64,000 nucleotides of DNA from Rhodobacter sp. SY28-1 (GCF_005222785.1 NZ_STGH01000001.1:186001-250000); one strand, 5' to 3'; positions 29,057 through 37,951 are shown, numbered from the stretch's first letter. Notes: a model not told the origin generated them from the sequence alone. Translations and numbers: made by a program.

Positions 29057-29959
29057 GTGGCCCGCACCGACATCCGCTTTCGTGCCGCTTACAACCTGAC
29101 GCTTTCCAGCCTTGCGGACATGCCGGTCGGCACGTCGCTGCCGTCCGAGCTGAAGCTTGCCGAGCGGCTGAAGGTCAGCCGGACTGTCGTCAGGGCGATC
29201 CTGCAGCGACTGGATGCGCAGGGGATCGTCCGCCTGGACGGGCGACGCAAGCCGCTGCTGCGGGTCCCGCGTGAGGCGGACTTTCTGGTCGAACCCGACG
29301 AGTACATCTCACTGGCCCAGCTTGAAAGCCGCTTTCTGAACTGGGTCCTTCGGTTCGACATCCCACCGGACACGCCGCTAAGCGTCGCGCAACTGGCCAA
29401 GCAGTTTTCCGTCCCGCCGCACCTTCTGCAAGAGTTTCTGGCCAGCCTTGGCCACTTCGGTCTGGTCGAAAGACGTCCGCGCGGGGGCTGGCGTCTTCTG
29501 GGCTTCACCGTGGACTACGCGATGGAGCTGTCCGACTTCCGCACCCTGCTGGAAGTGAACGCTGTCCGCACCGCCTGCACCCTGCCAGAAAGCGATCCCT
29601 TCTGGGCGGAACTGGAAGAGCTTGAGCGGCTGCACCACGACCTTTTGGGACGGATCGACACCGACTTCCGCGACTTCTCGCAACTTGACGAACGGTTTCA
29701 CGTCACGATCATCGCCCTGGTCAAGAACCGCTTCGTCACGCATTTCCAGAAGGTCATCTCGCTGATCTTCCACTATCATTATCAGTGGGACAAAAGCGGC
29801 CAGCGTGAGCGGAACCGCGCGGCCATCGGCGAACATCGCGCCATCATCCGGGCGATCCGCACCCGTGATCCGGACATGGCGCAACTAGCGATGCAGACGC
29901 ATCTGGCGACCTCGAAGAAGACCCTGATCGCGTCGTTCCGGGCCAACCGGCTGGGCTAG
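29057..29959 (+). CDS. GntR-family regulator with two N-terminal winged-helix domains
   Basis: 300 residues, about 65 longer than usual FCD regulators. The first winged helix (about residues 5-70) contains LPSELKLAERLKVSRTVVRAILQRLDAQGIV. A second winged-helix-like segment (about 90-150) contains VAQLAKQFSVPPHLLQEFL and ends GLVERRPRGGWRLLGF. The FCD-type domain (about 160-300) has LDERFHVTI, GEHRAII and MQTHLATS histidines, plus SLIFHYHYQWDKS. The start codon is GTG. It is a clear paralog of the regulator at 32924-33811, with which it shares the same layout. Divergent from the L-fucose-type operon, which it likely controls. Confidence 0.85.
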   Translation: MARTDIRFRAAYNLTLSSLADMPVGTSLPSELKLAERLKVSRTVVRAILQRLDAQGIVRLDGRRKPLLRVPREADFLVEPDEYISLAQLESRFLNWVLRFDIPPDTPLSVAQLAKQFSVPPHLLQEFLASLGHFGLVERRPRGGWRLLGFTVDYAMELSDFRTLLEVNAVRTACTLPESDPFWAELEELERLHHDLLGRIDTDFRDFSQLDERFHVTIIALVKNRFVTHFQKVISLIFHYHYQWDKSGQRERNRAAIGEHRAIIRAIRTRDPDMAQLAMQTHLATSKKTLIASFRANRLG

Positions 29960-29968
29960 CCGGGAAAA

Positions 29969-29997
29969 GGCCCTGCCCGACGAAATCGGACAGGGCC
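29969..29997. terminator. Terminator between convergent regulator and binding-protein genes
   Basis: A 12-bp stem with one mismatch (arms 29969-29980 and 29986-29997) and a CGAAA loop. On the minus strand four Ts follow it, so it serves as an intrinsic terminator for the binding-protein gene at 30009-30929. It may also work for the plus-strand regulator. Confidence 0.75.
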
Positions 29998-30008
29998 CGG
30001 ATCGTGAC

Positions 30009-30929
30009 CTACTGAAACTCGGCCATGTTGGCCTTGGTGACCAGTGCCGCCCCTGAATCGATCAGGGACGGGACCGTTTCGCCACGGATCGCCTTGACCA
30101 GCGCATCGACGCCGTACTCGGCCATCTTGGTCGGGAACTGCGCGATCGTCGCGTCTTCAAGGCCATCGGCCATCGCCTCAGCCTCGCCGCAGCAGAAGTC
30201 AAAGCCGACCAGCTGGATCGCATCGGGGGCGATCCCGGCATTGGCGACCGCACGGGCGGCCCCGGCGGCCGGCGGACCGCAGGCGGCATAGATCGCCTTC
30301 AGCTCGGGCGTCTTGGTCAGCAGGTCTTCGGCCACACTTATGCCAAGCTCTTCGGTGCAGTTGGTGGCGCCGCGACCGACGATCTCGACCTTCAGCCCGC
30401 CAAGCCCTTCCAGCATTCCATTGACCCGATCATCCAGCGCCGGGACACCGGGGACACCCTCCAGGATTCCCAGCGTGTCGCCTTCCTTCAGGACGGTCGC
30501 CAGGTACTGCCCGGCCAGTTTGCCTGCCTCATAGTTGTTGGTCGTGGCCAGCGCCGTGCCGTTCGTCCAGTCCGGGATGTTGTTGTCCATCAGCACGACC
30601 TTGACGCCGGCCGCCACCGCCTTGTCCAGCGCTGCAGCCACGGTCGGGTCGACGGGGGTCAGAGCAATGCCCTGCACACCCTGCGCCACCATGGACTCGA
30701 TCAGGGCAATCTGCCCTTCGATGTCCGTGGCCGAGGCGCCCTGCCCGAAGGTGATCTCAACGCCCGGATTCGCCGCGGCATAGGCCTTTGCGGCATCCTC
30801 CATCGACGCGAAGAAGGGCACCGGGAACTTGGTAATGAACCCGATCTTCACTGCATCCTGTGCCGCCACCGGACCTGCCGCGAATGCCGCAAGCGCCAAG
30901 GCGACGAGCTGTCGTCCCAGTCGTCTCAT
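30009..30929 (-). CDS. Sugar ABC transporter substrate-binding protein
   Basis: 306 residues. Start at 30929, with GGAGG five bases upstream; the longer frame to 31019 is rejected. The signal peptide is MRRLGRQLVALALAAFAAGPVAAQ. The mature part is a type-1 periplasmic binding fold with IGFITKFPVPFFASM, LTPVDPTVAAALDKAV and VVLMDNNIPDW. Two adjacent cysteines (FDFCCGE) and CTEE and AACGPP are unusual for the family and may form disulfides. It is the last gene of the operon permease-ATPase-SBP, an inverted order compared with the other two sugar systems here. A terminator follows. Sugar unknown. Confidence 0.88.
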   Translation of the reverse strand: MRRLGRQLVALALAAFAAGPVAAQDAVKIGFITKFPVPFFASMEDAAKAYAAANPGVEITFGQGASATDIEGQIALIESMVAQGVQGIALTPVDPTVAAALDKAVAAGVKVVLMDNNIPDWTNGTALATTNNYEAGKLAGQYLATVLKEGDTLGILEGVPGVPALDDRVNGMLEGLGGLKVEIVGRGATNCTEELGISVAEDLLTKTPELKAIYAACGPPAAGAARAVANAGIAPDAIQLVGFDFCCGEAEAMADGLEDATIAQFPTKMAEYGVDALVKAIRGETVPSLIDSGAALVTKANMAEFQ

Positions 30930-30999
30930 CCTGTCCTCCCATGTTGCGGATGCCCTTGGCATCCATTGCCTTGCCACGCCCGGAACGAACGTGGGTCTT

Positions 31000-31761
31000 T
31001 CACGCCTCGCCTCCGACAATCAGCGAGACGAGGTCCTGTCGGCTGGATTGGTCCGGCTTCAGATCGCCGACCTTGCGGCCCTGCCGCAGCACCACCGCGC
31101 GGTCCGCCAGTTCGGTGACGTGATCCATGTTGTGGGTGATCAGGATCACCGCGTTGCCTTCGGCCCGCAGCCGGGCAATCAGTTCAAGCACCTTGCGGGC
31201 CTCACGGAGGCCAAGAGCCGCAGTGGGTTCGTCCAGCAGAACGATGTTGCGGGCAAAGACCGTGGCGCGGGCGACAGCAATGGCCTGCCGTTGTCCGCCC
31301 GACATCATCGCCACCGGCGCATCCGGATGCGGCAGCCTGACCTGAAGCCGGTCGATCACCTCGGCCGCAGTCTTCCGCATCGCCGCCTTGTCGAGAAACC
31401 GCAGCGGGCGCGGCAGCCAGGCTGGATAGGACAGCTCGCGTCCCGCATAGAAGTTCTGGGCCGGGGACAGGTTATCGAACAGGGCCAGGTCCTGGTACAC
31501 CGTCTCGATCCCGGCAGCCCGCGCTGCGGTCGGCGAGGCCAGTGTCACGGGGCGACCGTGCAGGTGGATTTCGCCTTCATCCAGCGCATGGAGTCCGCTT
31601 ATGCATTTGACCAGGGTCGATTTGCCTGCACCATTGTCACCCAGAAGCGCCAGCACTTCCCCCGGCCAGGCATCCAGGCTGACATCCTGCAAGGCATGAA
31701 TCGCGCCAAACCGCTTGTGCGCATGGCGGATCGACAGGACAGGCTGCGATGGCTCGGTCAT
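31000..31761 (-). CDS. Sugar ABC transporter ATP-binding protein, single NBD
   Basis: 253 residues. The ATG at 31761 overlaps the permease stop (ATGA). A longer open frame to 32946 runs antisense-like through the permease in another frame and is not real there. Walker A is GDNGAGKSTLVKCISG, the signature is MSGGQRQAIAVARA, Walker B is IVLLDEPTAALGL and the switch is ILITHNMDHV. Like the other single-NBD ATPase at 23711-24487, it resembles FrcA. The insert YPAWLPRPLRFLDKAAMRK fits this subgroup. Confidence 0.92.
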   Translation of the reverse strand: MTEPSQPVLSIRHAHKRFGAIHALQDVSLDAWPGEVLALLGDNGAGKSTLVKCISGLHALDEGEIHLHGRPVTLASPTAARAAGIETVYQDLALFDNLSPAQNFYAGRELSYPAWLPRPLRFLDKAAMRKTAAEVIDRLQVRLPHPDAPVAMMSGGQRQAIAVARATVFARNIVLLDEPTAALGLREARKVLELIARLRAEGNAVILITHNMDHVTELADRAVVLRQGRKVGDLKPDQSSRQDLVSLIVGGEA

Positions 31762-32819
31762 GCCGTCCCCCGCGCCTGCTGGACCCGCGCCCGGGCTTCG
31801 AGGTGGGACCGCAGGACATCGGCCTCGACCGCCAGGACGATGATGAGCCCAATGGCGACCATCTGGTAGAACACCTCGACGTTGTGCAGGTTCAGCGCGT
31901 TGCGGATCACCCCGATCAGCACGGCCCCGATCAGCGCGTGCCCAAGGTGACCGCGCCCGCCAAGAAAGCTGGCGCCCCCGATGATGACCGCCGCGATGGT
32001 GTCCAGTTCCAGAAGCTGCCCGTAGACCGGGCTGGCCGCATCGGTCCGCCCTGCCAAGACGACGGCTCCGATCCCGGCGCAGAGGCCCGAGATCACATAG
32101 ACCGCAACCAGCACACCCTTGACCGGAATCCCCATGCCAAGCGCCGCCTGCGGGTTGCCGCCAACTGCCGTGATCCAGCGCCCGACCACCATCATCCGGG
32201 TCATCACCAGAAGAAGGCCAGCCACCAGCACCACGACCAGAACACCCAGCGGCAGTCCGAGGACCGTCTGGGACCCCAGCGCGGCAATCGGGTCGGGCAT
32301 CCCGCGCATCGTCGTATGGCCAGGGGCCAGCGCCAGGGCTAGGCCGCGGCAGATCGACAGCGTTGCCAACGTGATGATGAACGGATGCGGCAGGCGGCCA
32401 TGGACATAGACCAACCCGTTGACCGCACCGACCAGTGCGCCGGTCGCAAGCATGGCCAGGACGACAGGCAGGGTGCCACCCGTGGCCTGATACGCCAGAC
32501 CGCCCACAACCGTGCACAGGGCCAGATTGGACCCGACCGACAGGTCGATGCCGCGGGTCAGGATAACCAGCTGCTGCCCCATCGCAACGATTGCGATGAC
32601 CGAGGTCTGCGCGAGGATGTTGCCCAGGTTGATCGGCTTGGCGAAGGCCGGAGTCACGGCCGCGATGCCAAGGACCAGAAGCACAAGGATCAGCAACGGC
32701 CCGGCAGAAAGCAGCCGCAGAGCCAGTCTGGTCGTCGCGTCCCCCTTGGGACCCTGCGCCGACTGGGCAAGGTTCGTCGTCCCAAGACCATTTTCCGTCT
32801 GACGCGCCACAAGGGGCAC
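31758..32819 (-). CDS. Sugar ABC transporter permease (RbsC family)
   Basis: 353 residues, about ten hydrophobic segments after a 30-residue polar N-terminus. Landmarks are ILTRGIDLSVGSNLAL, HPFIITLATLSICRG, AVGGNPQAALGMGIPVKGV and AAVIIGGASFLGGRG. It is the first gene of a leftward operon. Its promoter region (32820-32923) is shared with a divergent GntR regulator and holds a palindrome matching the GntR/FCD consensus. Confidence 0.91.
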   Translation of the reverse strand: MPLVARQTENGLGTTNLAQSAQGPKGDATTRLALRLLSAGPLLILVLLVLGIAAVTPAFAKPINLGNILAQTSVIAIVAMGQQLVILTRGIDLSVGSNLALCTVVGGLAYQATGGTLPVVLAMLATGALVGAVNGLVYVHGRLPHPFIITLATLSICRGLALALAPGHTTMRGMPDPIAALGSQTVLGLPLGVLVVVLVAGLLLVMTRMMVVGRWITAVGGNPQAALGMGIPVKGVLVAVYVISGLCAGIGAVVLAGRTDAASPVYGQLLELDTIAAVIIGGASFLGGRGHLGHALIGAVLIGVIRNALNLHNVEVFYQMVAIGLIIVLAVEADVLRSHLEARARVQQARGTA

Positions 32820-32851
32820 TCCCGCTCAGTTTCTTCTCTAATAAAATCCTA

Positions 32852-32864
32852 TTTGTCAGACAAA
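32852..32864. promoter_or_regulatory. GntR-type operator candidate TTTGTCAGACAAA
   Basis: A 13-bp palindrome with a single central base. The core TTGTCAGACAA fits the TNGTNNNACNA pattern known for FadR/FCD-type GntR proteins. It lies 60 bp before the regulator gene at 32924 and 33 bp before the transporter operon, in an AT-rich stretch. Control of both genes by that regulator is likely. Confidence 0.7.
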
Positions 32865-32923
32865 AAACAAACTGTATCTTTCCCGGTAAAATACTGACCC
32901 TGCTGGTACGGACGGGCGCAGCC

Positions 32924-33811
32924 ATGAAAGCCGATACGATCTTCAAACGGTCCTACAACGACGCGCTTGACCTAGTGGCGAAGGTCCCGCCCGGGGACTG
33001 CCTGCCGTCGGAAGTGCGGTTGTGTCTGGCGCTGGACGTCAGCCGCACGACGGTGCGCAAGGTGCTGCGGGCCTTGGCCGAAGCCAGCCTGATCTCCGAT
33101 CCCGCCACCAAGCGGCGCCTGCCTACCGCCGCGGCAAGCTCGATCCGGTTCCAGGAATCCGAGACGATCCCCCGCGCAAAACGGTTCGAGCAGGAGGTGA
33201 TGACCTACCTTCTGCGCGACAATGCAAGGCCGGGGACGCTGATCAACGAGCTCGACCTGGCCCGCCGCTTCGGCGTGGCGACGACCCTGGTCCGCGAATT
33301 CCTGAATCGGTTTCAGCGCGTCGGCCTGATCGACAAACGACCCAACGGCCGCTGGGTGTTCAAGGGCTTCACAGCCCGCTTTGCCATAGAACTGTTCGAG
33401 ATCCGCGAGATGTTCGAACTGCGGTCCGCCCGCCTGGCGGCGGCACTGCCCGAGGGCGATCCGTTCTGGTCAAGCCTGATCGACCTGCGGGACCGGCATG
33501 TTTCGCTCATGGCCCGGATCGAACGGGATTTCGCGCAGTTTCCGGACCTGGACAGCGCATTCCATCAGCTGATCAATGCCGCCCATCCCAACCGGTTCAT
33601 CGAGGGCTTCTTCGACATCATCACGCTGATCTTCCACTATCACTACCAATGGAACAAGGCGGACGAACGGCAGCGGAACGCCGTCGCCTTGGCCGAACAC
33701 GTCGCCTACATCGACGCGCTTGTGTCCCGCAACCCCGACAGGGTCGAGGCCGCCTGCAAGGCGCACCTCGCTTCGGCGCGACACACCCTGTTGCGCGCGA
33801 CCCGGGGCTAG
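32924..33811 (+). CDS. GntR-family regulator with two N-terminal winged-helix domains
   Basis: 295 residues. The first winged helix contains LPSEVRLCLALDVSRTTVRKVLRALAEASLI. A second (about residues 85-145) contains LINELDLARRFGVATTLVREF and ends LIDKRPNGRWVFKGF. The FCD-type domain has LDSAFHQLI, LAEHVAYI and CKAHLASA histidines and TLIFHYHYQWNKA, nearly the same as its paralog at 29057. It is divergent from a sugar transporter operon. The stop shares the palindrome CTAG (33808-33811) with the convergent response-regulator stop. Confidence 0.86.
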   Translation: MKADTIFKRSYNDALDLVAKVPPGDCLPSEVRLCLALDVSRTTVRKVLRALAEASLISDPATKRRLPTAAASSIRFQESETIPRAKRFEQEVMTYLLRDNARPGTLINELDLARRFGVATTLVREFLNRFQRVGLIDKRPNGRWVFKGFTARFAIELFEIREMFELRSARLAAALPEGDPFWSSLIDLRDRHVSLMARIERDFAQFPDLDSAFHQLINAAHPNRFIEGFFDIITLIFHYHYQWNKADERQRNAVALAEHVAYIDALVSRNPDRVEAACKAHLASARHTLLRATRG

Positions 33812-34539
33812 CTGCGCGTCTTCTTCAGTTCCTCTGCATATTCGGTCTCGGCGATCTCGACCGTCCGCCCGTTGATCAACCGCCGGATCAGGGCCAGTGC
33901 CACGGCCCGTCCCCGGCTGTTGTAGACGGCGGGCGCGGCGCCCGGGGGCGGGCGTTCGTCAAGGCCAAGCTTCAGGTACAACTGCTGCAACCGCCCCTGC
34001 ACCGACCGAAGCGAGATGTGGCGGCGTTCGGCAATCGCGTGGTCGGTCAGCCCGATCGCGATGTCCAGCAGCACTTCGTATTCGGTTTCGCTCAGCGACG
34101 AGGTGCGGGCCTGACGCCGTTCCTGCACCGAACGGACTTCGCGGTCGATGATGTTCTGGCCATCGACGAAGACGCACTGGATCGCGCGCGACAGCCGGTC
34201 CCGCGACGCGGATTTCAGCAGATAGCCGTAGGCAGTGTTCGCAGGCACGATCCGGGAAATGCCGCGCACATAGGCTTCGTCCGCATAGTTGGACCAGAAC
34301 AGGATCGGGGTCGTCGGGGACCGCGCCCAGAGCCAGCGGGCAACCTGCACCCCCGTCTGACGCGGCATCTGCAAGTCCAGGATCACGCCGCGTGCGTCCT
34401 CTTCTTCCATCTGCCGGATGGCGTCCTCGCCATTGTCGACTTCGATCAGCCGATAGTCTCCGATGTCGCACTGACCAAGCACCTCACGCAGAAAGCCTCG
34501 GTGCAGGGGGTCGTCCTCGGCGATCAGGAAGGTCGTCAT
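33808..34539 (-). CDS. Response regulator, receiver plus LuxR-type helix-turn-helix
   Basis: 243 residues. The receiver domain has acidic residues in LIAEDDP, phospho-acceptor D55 in VILDLQMPRQTG and the conserved Lys in YLLKSASRD. A LuxR-like HTH follows (about 150-205): LSETEYEVLLDIAIGLTDHAIAERRHISLRSVQGRL. A C-terminal tail of about 35 residues follows. Its ATG overlaps the stop of the histidine kinase gene by 4 bp, so they form a pair. It is embedded between sugar transport systems and may gate them in response to a signal sensed by the kinase. Confidence 0.88.
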   Translation of the reverse strand: MTTFLIAEDDPLHRGFLREVLGQCDIGDYRLIEVDNGEDAIRQMEEEDARGVILDLQMPRQTGVQVARWLWARSPTTPILFWSNYADEAYVRGISRIVPANTAYGYLLKSASRDRLSRAIQCVFVDGQNIIDREVRSVQERRQARTSSLSETEYEVLLDIAIGLTDHAIAERRHISLRSVQGRLQQLYLKLGLDERPPPGAAPAVYNSRGRAVALALIRRLINGRTVEIAETEYAEELKKTRS

Positions 34540-35780
34540 GTCTTCTCGCTTTCAGCGGTCTGCAAGGCGGCAGCGTTGTCGATCTCAAGCCGGATCTCGG
34601 TGCCTTGCGGTCCGGATTTCAGCTTGAAGCCGACATCGATCAGGGCAGCTCGCGTCCGCATGTTCGCGATGCCGGATGAGGGCCGCCGCGACTCGGGTGC
34701 CAACCCGGTGCCGTCATCCTGCACCCGGATCGTCACGCGCGGGCCGACAGCGGAAATGCGAACCGCAATCCGTTCCGCCCCGGAATGCCGGAAGGCGTTG
34801 TTCAGCGCCTCTTGCACGATCCGGTACAGGGCAACCTGAACCCGGGCCGGCATCCGGTTGATCATCCCGCCGCTGTCGTCCGTCATCTGCCAGTTTACCG
34901 GGCCTGCCGTCTGCGAGGCGGAGCGGCTCATCAAGGCCTCGACCGCCTCGACGAACCCGAACAGCTCCAGGACCGACGGCCGCGCGTCATCGACGATCAC
35001 CCGCAGCTCACGCAGGCAATGGCTGACATCGTCTTCCAGCGCCTCAAGCTCGCCCCCGACGGCCCCGCCCCGCTCGGCCAACCGCCGGATGTTCCGGGAA
35101 ATCCGCGACAGGTCGGCAACCGTCTGGTCATGCAGGTCCATGCCGATGGTGCGCCGCGCCTCTTCCATCGCTTCGGCCAGCTGCCGCGCGCCCAACCGCA
35201 ACCCTTCGGCCCGCGCCTCGGTTTCGGCCTGCTGGACAGCGATCTTGCGGGCCAGCTCGCCCTGACGCAGCGCGTAGATATACCCGGACAGGATGTCCGC
35301 CACGATCCGGGCATTGCCGATGTCTTCGGCCAGATAGCTGCCGATCTCTTGCGTCGAGAACGACAGCGCGCCAAACACCCGCCCTTCAACCTTTAGCGGC
35401 ACATGCAGGCGGCTGTGCAGGCCGACGGCAAAGATCGGGGTCGAGAAGGCGCCCTCGAAATGAAACCGCGGGTCGCTTTGTGCATCATTGGTGATGATGT
35501 GATCCACCCGACCGCGAAACAGATCTCGGATCGGACTGACATCGACCGCCTTTGTCGCCGTCGTCTCGGCATCCCATTCGGTGTGAAGGCCCGTCTCCCA
35601 GGCCGTGACCGCCTGCCCATCCGGCGACATCAGCGCGATGTCCACATGGTCGTGCGGCAGAAGGCCCGCGATCTCGTTCGAGGCCGCCCGGATCACGGCG
35701 CGAAAGTTCAGCTGACCTGCAATCGACGTCAGGATCGCGGTCACCTGCGGCATGTCGATGGGTCGGAAAGCTCGTTCCAT
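34536..35780 (-). CDS. GAF-domain sensor histidine kinase (HisKA_3 type)
   Basis: 414 residues, soluble (no membrane segment or signal). A GAF-like sensor domain (about 20-175) is followed by a coiled-coil stretch rich in Glu/Ala/Arg. The dimerisation/phospho-acceptor segment has the probable His in RRTIGMDLHDQTVADL (about residue 216). The ATPase domain has the N-box RIVQEALNNAFRHSG and the G-box DDGTGL. This is NarX/DegS-type architecture that matches the LuxR-type partner next door. Start at 35780 after GAGGAT; the frame upstream to 36038 lies in the promoter region and the start of the divergent lactonase gene. Ligand unknown. Confidence 0.88.
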   Translation of the reverse strand: MERAFRPIDMPQVTAILTSIAGQLNFRAVIRAASNEIAGLLPHDHVDIALMSPDGQAVTAWETGLHTEWDAETTATKAVDVSPIRDLFRGRVDHIITNDAQSDPRFHFEGAFSTPIFAVGLHSRLHVPLKVEGRVFGALSFSTQEIGSYLAEDIGNARIVADILSGYIYALRQGELARKIAVQQAETEARAEGLRLGARQLAEAMEEARRTIGMDLHDQTVADLSRISRNIRRLAERGGAVGGELEALEDDVSHCLRELRVIVDDARPSVLELFGFVEAVEALMSRSASQTAGPVNWQMTDDSGGMINRMPARVQVALYRIVQEALNNAFRHSGAERIAVRISAVGPRVTIRVQDDGTGLAPESRRPSSGIANMRTRAALIDVGFKLKSGPQGTEIRLEIDNAAALQTAESEKT

Positions 35781-35961
35781 ATCCTCGCTCCAGCCCCAAG
35801 CTTCGCAGATTCCCAGCAAACGGAAAGCGCGGAGTTGCCCACGATCCTTGCGGGAACCCGCATGGCTTTTCCGGGTTTCGCGGCTGACGCAGGCGGGACC
35901 CAGGCGCAGACTTTTCACCGGGAGAGCAGAGGGTCGACCTCTGCCGGGGAGGACTACGCCA

Positions 35962-36876
35962 GTGCAGGACGTGACGATCCTGGATCCGCGCATGCGCGAC
36001 CTGACTTTGCCCATCGCCCGGGTAGAGCGGATTTCCACGGGTCATCTCTGGGCGGAGGGGCCGGTCTGGCATGCCGCGGGCGAGTTCCTCTTGTGGTCGG
36101 ACATCCCGCAGAACCGCACCTATCAATGGGTGCCGGATCTGGGCGTGCGCGTCTTCAGTCACGACAGCAACAACGCCAACGGCCAGACGATGGACGGCGC
36201 GGGCCGCCGGATCGTCTGCGAGCATCTGACCCGGTCGGTGGTGCGCTACGACCACGTGGGCCGTCGCGAAGTTCTGGCCGACCGCCATCAGGGCCTGCCG
36301 CTGAACGCGCCGAACGACGTCGTCGTGGCGCAGGACGGGGCCATCTGGTTCACCGATCCGACCTACGGGATCCTCAGTGACTACGAAGGCCGCCGGGCCG
36401 AGCCCAAACAGCCCGGCTGCTATGTCTATCGCATAGATCCCGCCACCGGCGCGGTCGAGCCGCGGATCACCACGATGCAAAAGCCGAACGGTCTGGCTTT
36501 CTCGCCCACGGGTGACCGGCTTTACGTTGCGGACAGTTCCGCCTCGCACGACAGCCGCGGCTACCGACATGTGCAGCGGTTTGCGATCGGTCCCGGTGGG
36601 ACTGTCGGCACCGGACAGGTCCTGGCGCAGATCTCGAACGGCGTCCCGGACGGGTTGCGTGTCGACGAATTCGGCAACCTCTGGGTCAGCTCGGCCAGCG
36701 GGGTCGAGGTCTTCGCCGCAGACGGAACCGCCCTTGGCATCCTGAACCTGCCCGAACCCGCCGCGAACCTGTGCTTCGGCGGACCCAAAGGCAACCGCCT
36801 TTTCATCACGGCGTCGTCTTCGGTCTACGCCGTCTACACCGCCGTCTGCGGAGCCGGGCGCATCGGACGGACATGA
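35962..36876 (+). CDS. SMP-30/gluconolactonase/LRE-family sugar lactonase (GTG start)
   Basis: 304 residues, a six-bladed beta-propeller lactonase by motif: GHLWAEGPVWH (metal Glu), LNAPNDVVVAQDGAIWFTDP (Asn and Asp ligands), KPNGLAFSPTGDRLYVADS and VPDGLRVDEFGNLWVSS. I choose the GTG at 35962, preceded by GGGGAGGA at 8 nt; the ATG-started frame at 35752 runs into the histidine kinase gene. It would open an aldono-lactone made by a sugar dehydrogenase. It begins the rightward run lactonase-SBP-permease-ATPase-permease-dehydrogenase. Confidence 0.88.
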   Translation: MQDVTILDPRMRDLTLPIARVERISTGHLWAEGPVWHAAGEFLLWSDIPQNRTYQWVPDLGVRVFSHDSNNANGQTMDGAGRRIVCEHLTRSVVRYDHVGRREVLADRHQGLPLNAPNDVVVAQDGAIWFTDPTYGILSDYEGRRAEPKQPGCYVYRIDPATGAVEPRITTMQKPNGLAFSPTGDRLYVADSSASHDSRGYRHVQRFAIGPGGTVGTGQVLAQISNGVPDGLRVDEFGNLWVSSASGVEVFAADGTALGILNLPEPAANLCFGGPKGNRLFITASSSVYAVYTAVCGAGRIGRT

Positions 36877-36910
36877 TCCGGCACACAAAACAATCGGGAG
36901 GACTCTGACC

Positions 36911-37951
36911 ATGGCACACCACGACGACGACCAGCCAATGACCGGCCGCCGCGCGGTCTTGAAGGCCCTGACCCTTGCACCCGCAGCCGCTGCCGGTGCG
37001 TCGGCCGGGATGTTCGGCAGTATCGACGTCAAGACCGGGCGACCGATCATGACCCGCGCCGCTGCGCAGGACGGTGAAAGGGTGAAGATGGCCTTTATCC
37101 AGTGGATGCCGCACACGGTGCCGAACGCCTGGAGCCAGGGCATCGCCGAAGTGCTGGGCACGCAGAACGTGATCGACTACGAACTTCTGGACGGTCAGGG
37201 CAAGGTGGAGGTGCAGGTCAGCCTGATGGACACGCTGATCAACGACGGCACCAGCGTGATCTTCCTGCAACCCATCGACTCGGTCGCGCTTGCGCCCTCG
37301 ATTGCCAAGGCCAAGCGCGAAGGCATCGCGGTCATCACTCTGAACATCGACGCGACCGAGCCTCATGCGGCCCATGTCGAGATGAACCACTACTACGGCG
37401 CGATGGAGATTGCCCGGGTGATGGGTGAGAAAATGGGCGGCGCGGGCAAGGTCGCGATCCTGAACGCACCCCCCGGCATCATCATCCGGGACCAGCGGAC
37501 GAACGGGTTCGTCGAGGGCATGGCGAAGCACCACCCGGGGATCGAGATTGTCGCCGATCAGGTCGCGGACTGGGACCGCAAGAAGGCGCAGGACGTGCTG
37601 AACACCATCCTTGCCGCGACGCCCGATCTGGGCGGGGTCTACGGCGTGAACGACTCGATGGCGTTGGGCGCGGTCGATGTGGCCAAGGAGAAGGGTCTCC
37701 TGGGCAAGATGGTCATCTTCGGCAATGACGGCGAGAAGGACGCGCTGGCATCCATCGAGGCGAGCGAACTGACCGGAACCCAGTACACCGACGTGTTCCA
37801 GCAGGGCCGCTTTGCCGCCGCCGCCGCAACGGTGCTGGCAACGGGTCTCGTCTCCGCCGACGCCTTCGGCCAGCAGGGGCGGGTGCTGATGCCCTACCTG
37901 ATTGCCACAGCGGATAATGTCGGACAAATTCAGCCGAACCAGCGCTGGTAA
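36911..37951 (+). CDS. Sugar ABC transporter substrate-binding protein, Tat-type signal
   Basis: 346 residues. The N-terminus MTGRRAVLKALTLAPAAAAG has a twin arginine and a moderately hydrophobic core, suggesting Tat export; the stretch up to residue 55 is longer than usual. The mature domain is a type-1 periplasmic binding fold: FIQWMPHTVPNAWSQGI, FLQPIDSVALAPSIAKA and GVYGVNDSMALGAVDVAKE. A GGGAGGA site lies just before the start. Next comes a perfect hairpin, then two permeases and a double ATPase. Ligand unknown. Confidence 0.89.
   Translation: MAHHDDDQPMTGRRAVLKALTLAPAAAAGASAGMFGSIDVKTGRPIMTRAAAQDGERVKMAFIQWMPHTVPNAWSQGIAEVLGTQNVIDYELLDGQGKVEVQVSLMDTLINDGTSVIFLQPIDSVALAPSIAKAKREGIAVITLNIDATEPHAAHVEMNHYYGAMEIARVMGEKMGGAGKVAILNAPPGIIIRDQRTNGFVEGMAKHHPGIEIVADQVADWDRKKAQDVLNTILAATPDLGGVYGVNDSMALGAVDVAKEKGLLGKMVIFGNDGEKDALASIEASELTGTQYTDVFQQGRFAAAAATVLATGLVSADAFGQQGRVLMPYLIATADNVGQIQPNQRW

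Noticed and set aside
31762-32946. Upstream 395 codons of the frame that contains the ATPase at 31000-31761
   Set aside because: This part overlaps the permease gene in another frame and is Arg/Gly/Pro-rich shadow sequence.
35485-37161. 558-codon minus-strand frame across the lactonase and kinase genes
   Set aside because: It spans three believable genes and a promoter, and no domain is recognisable.
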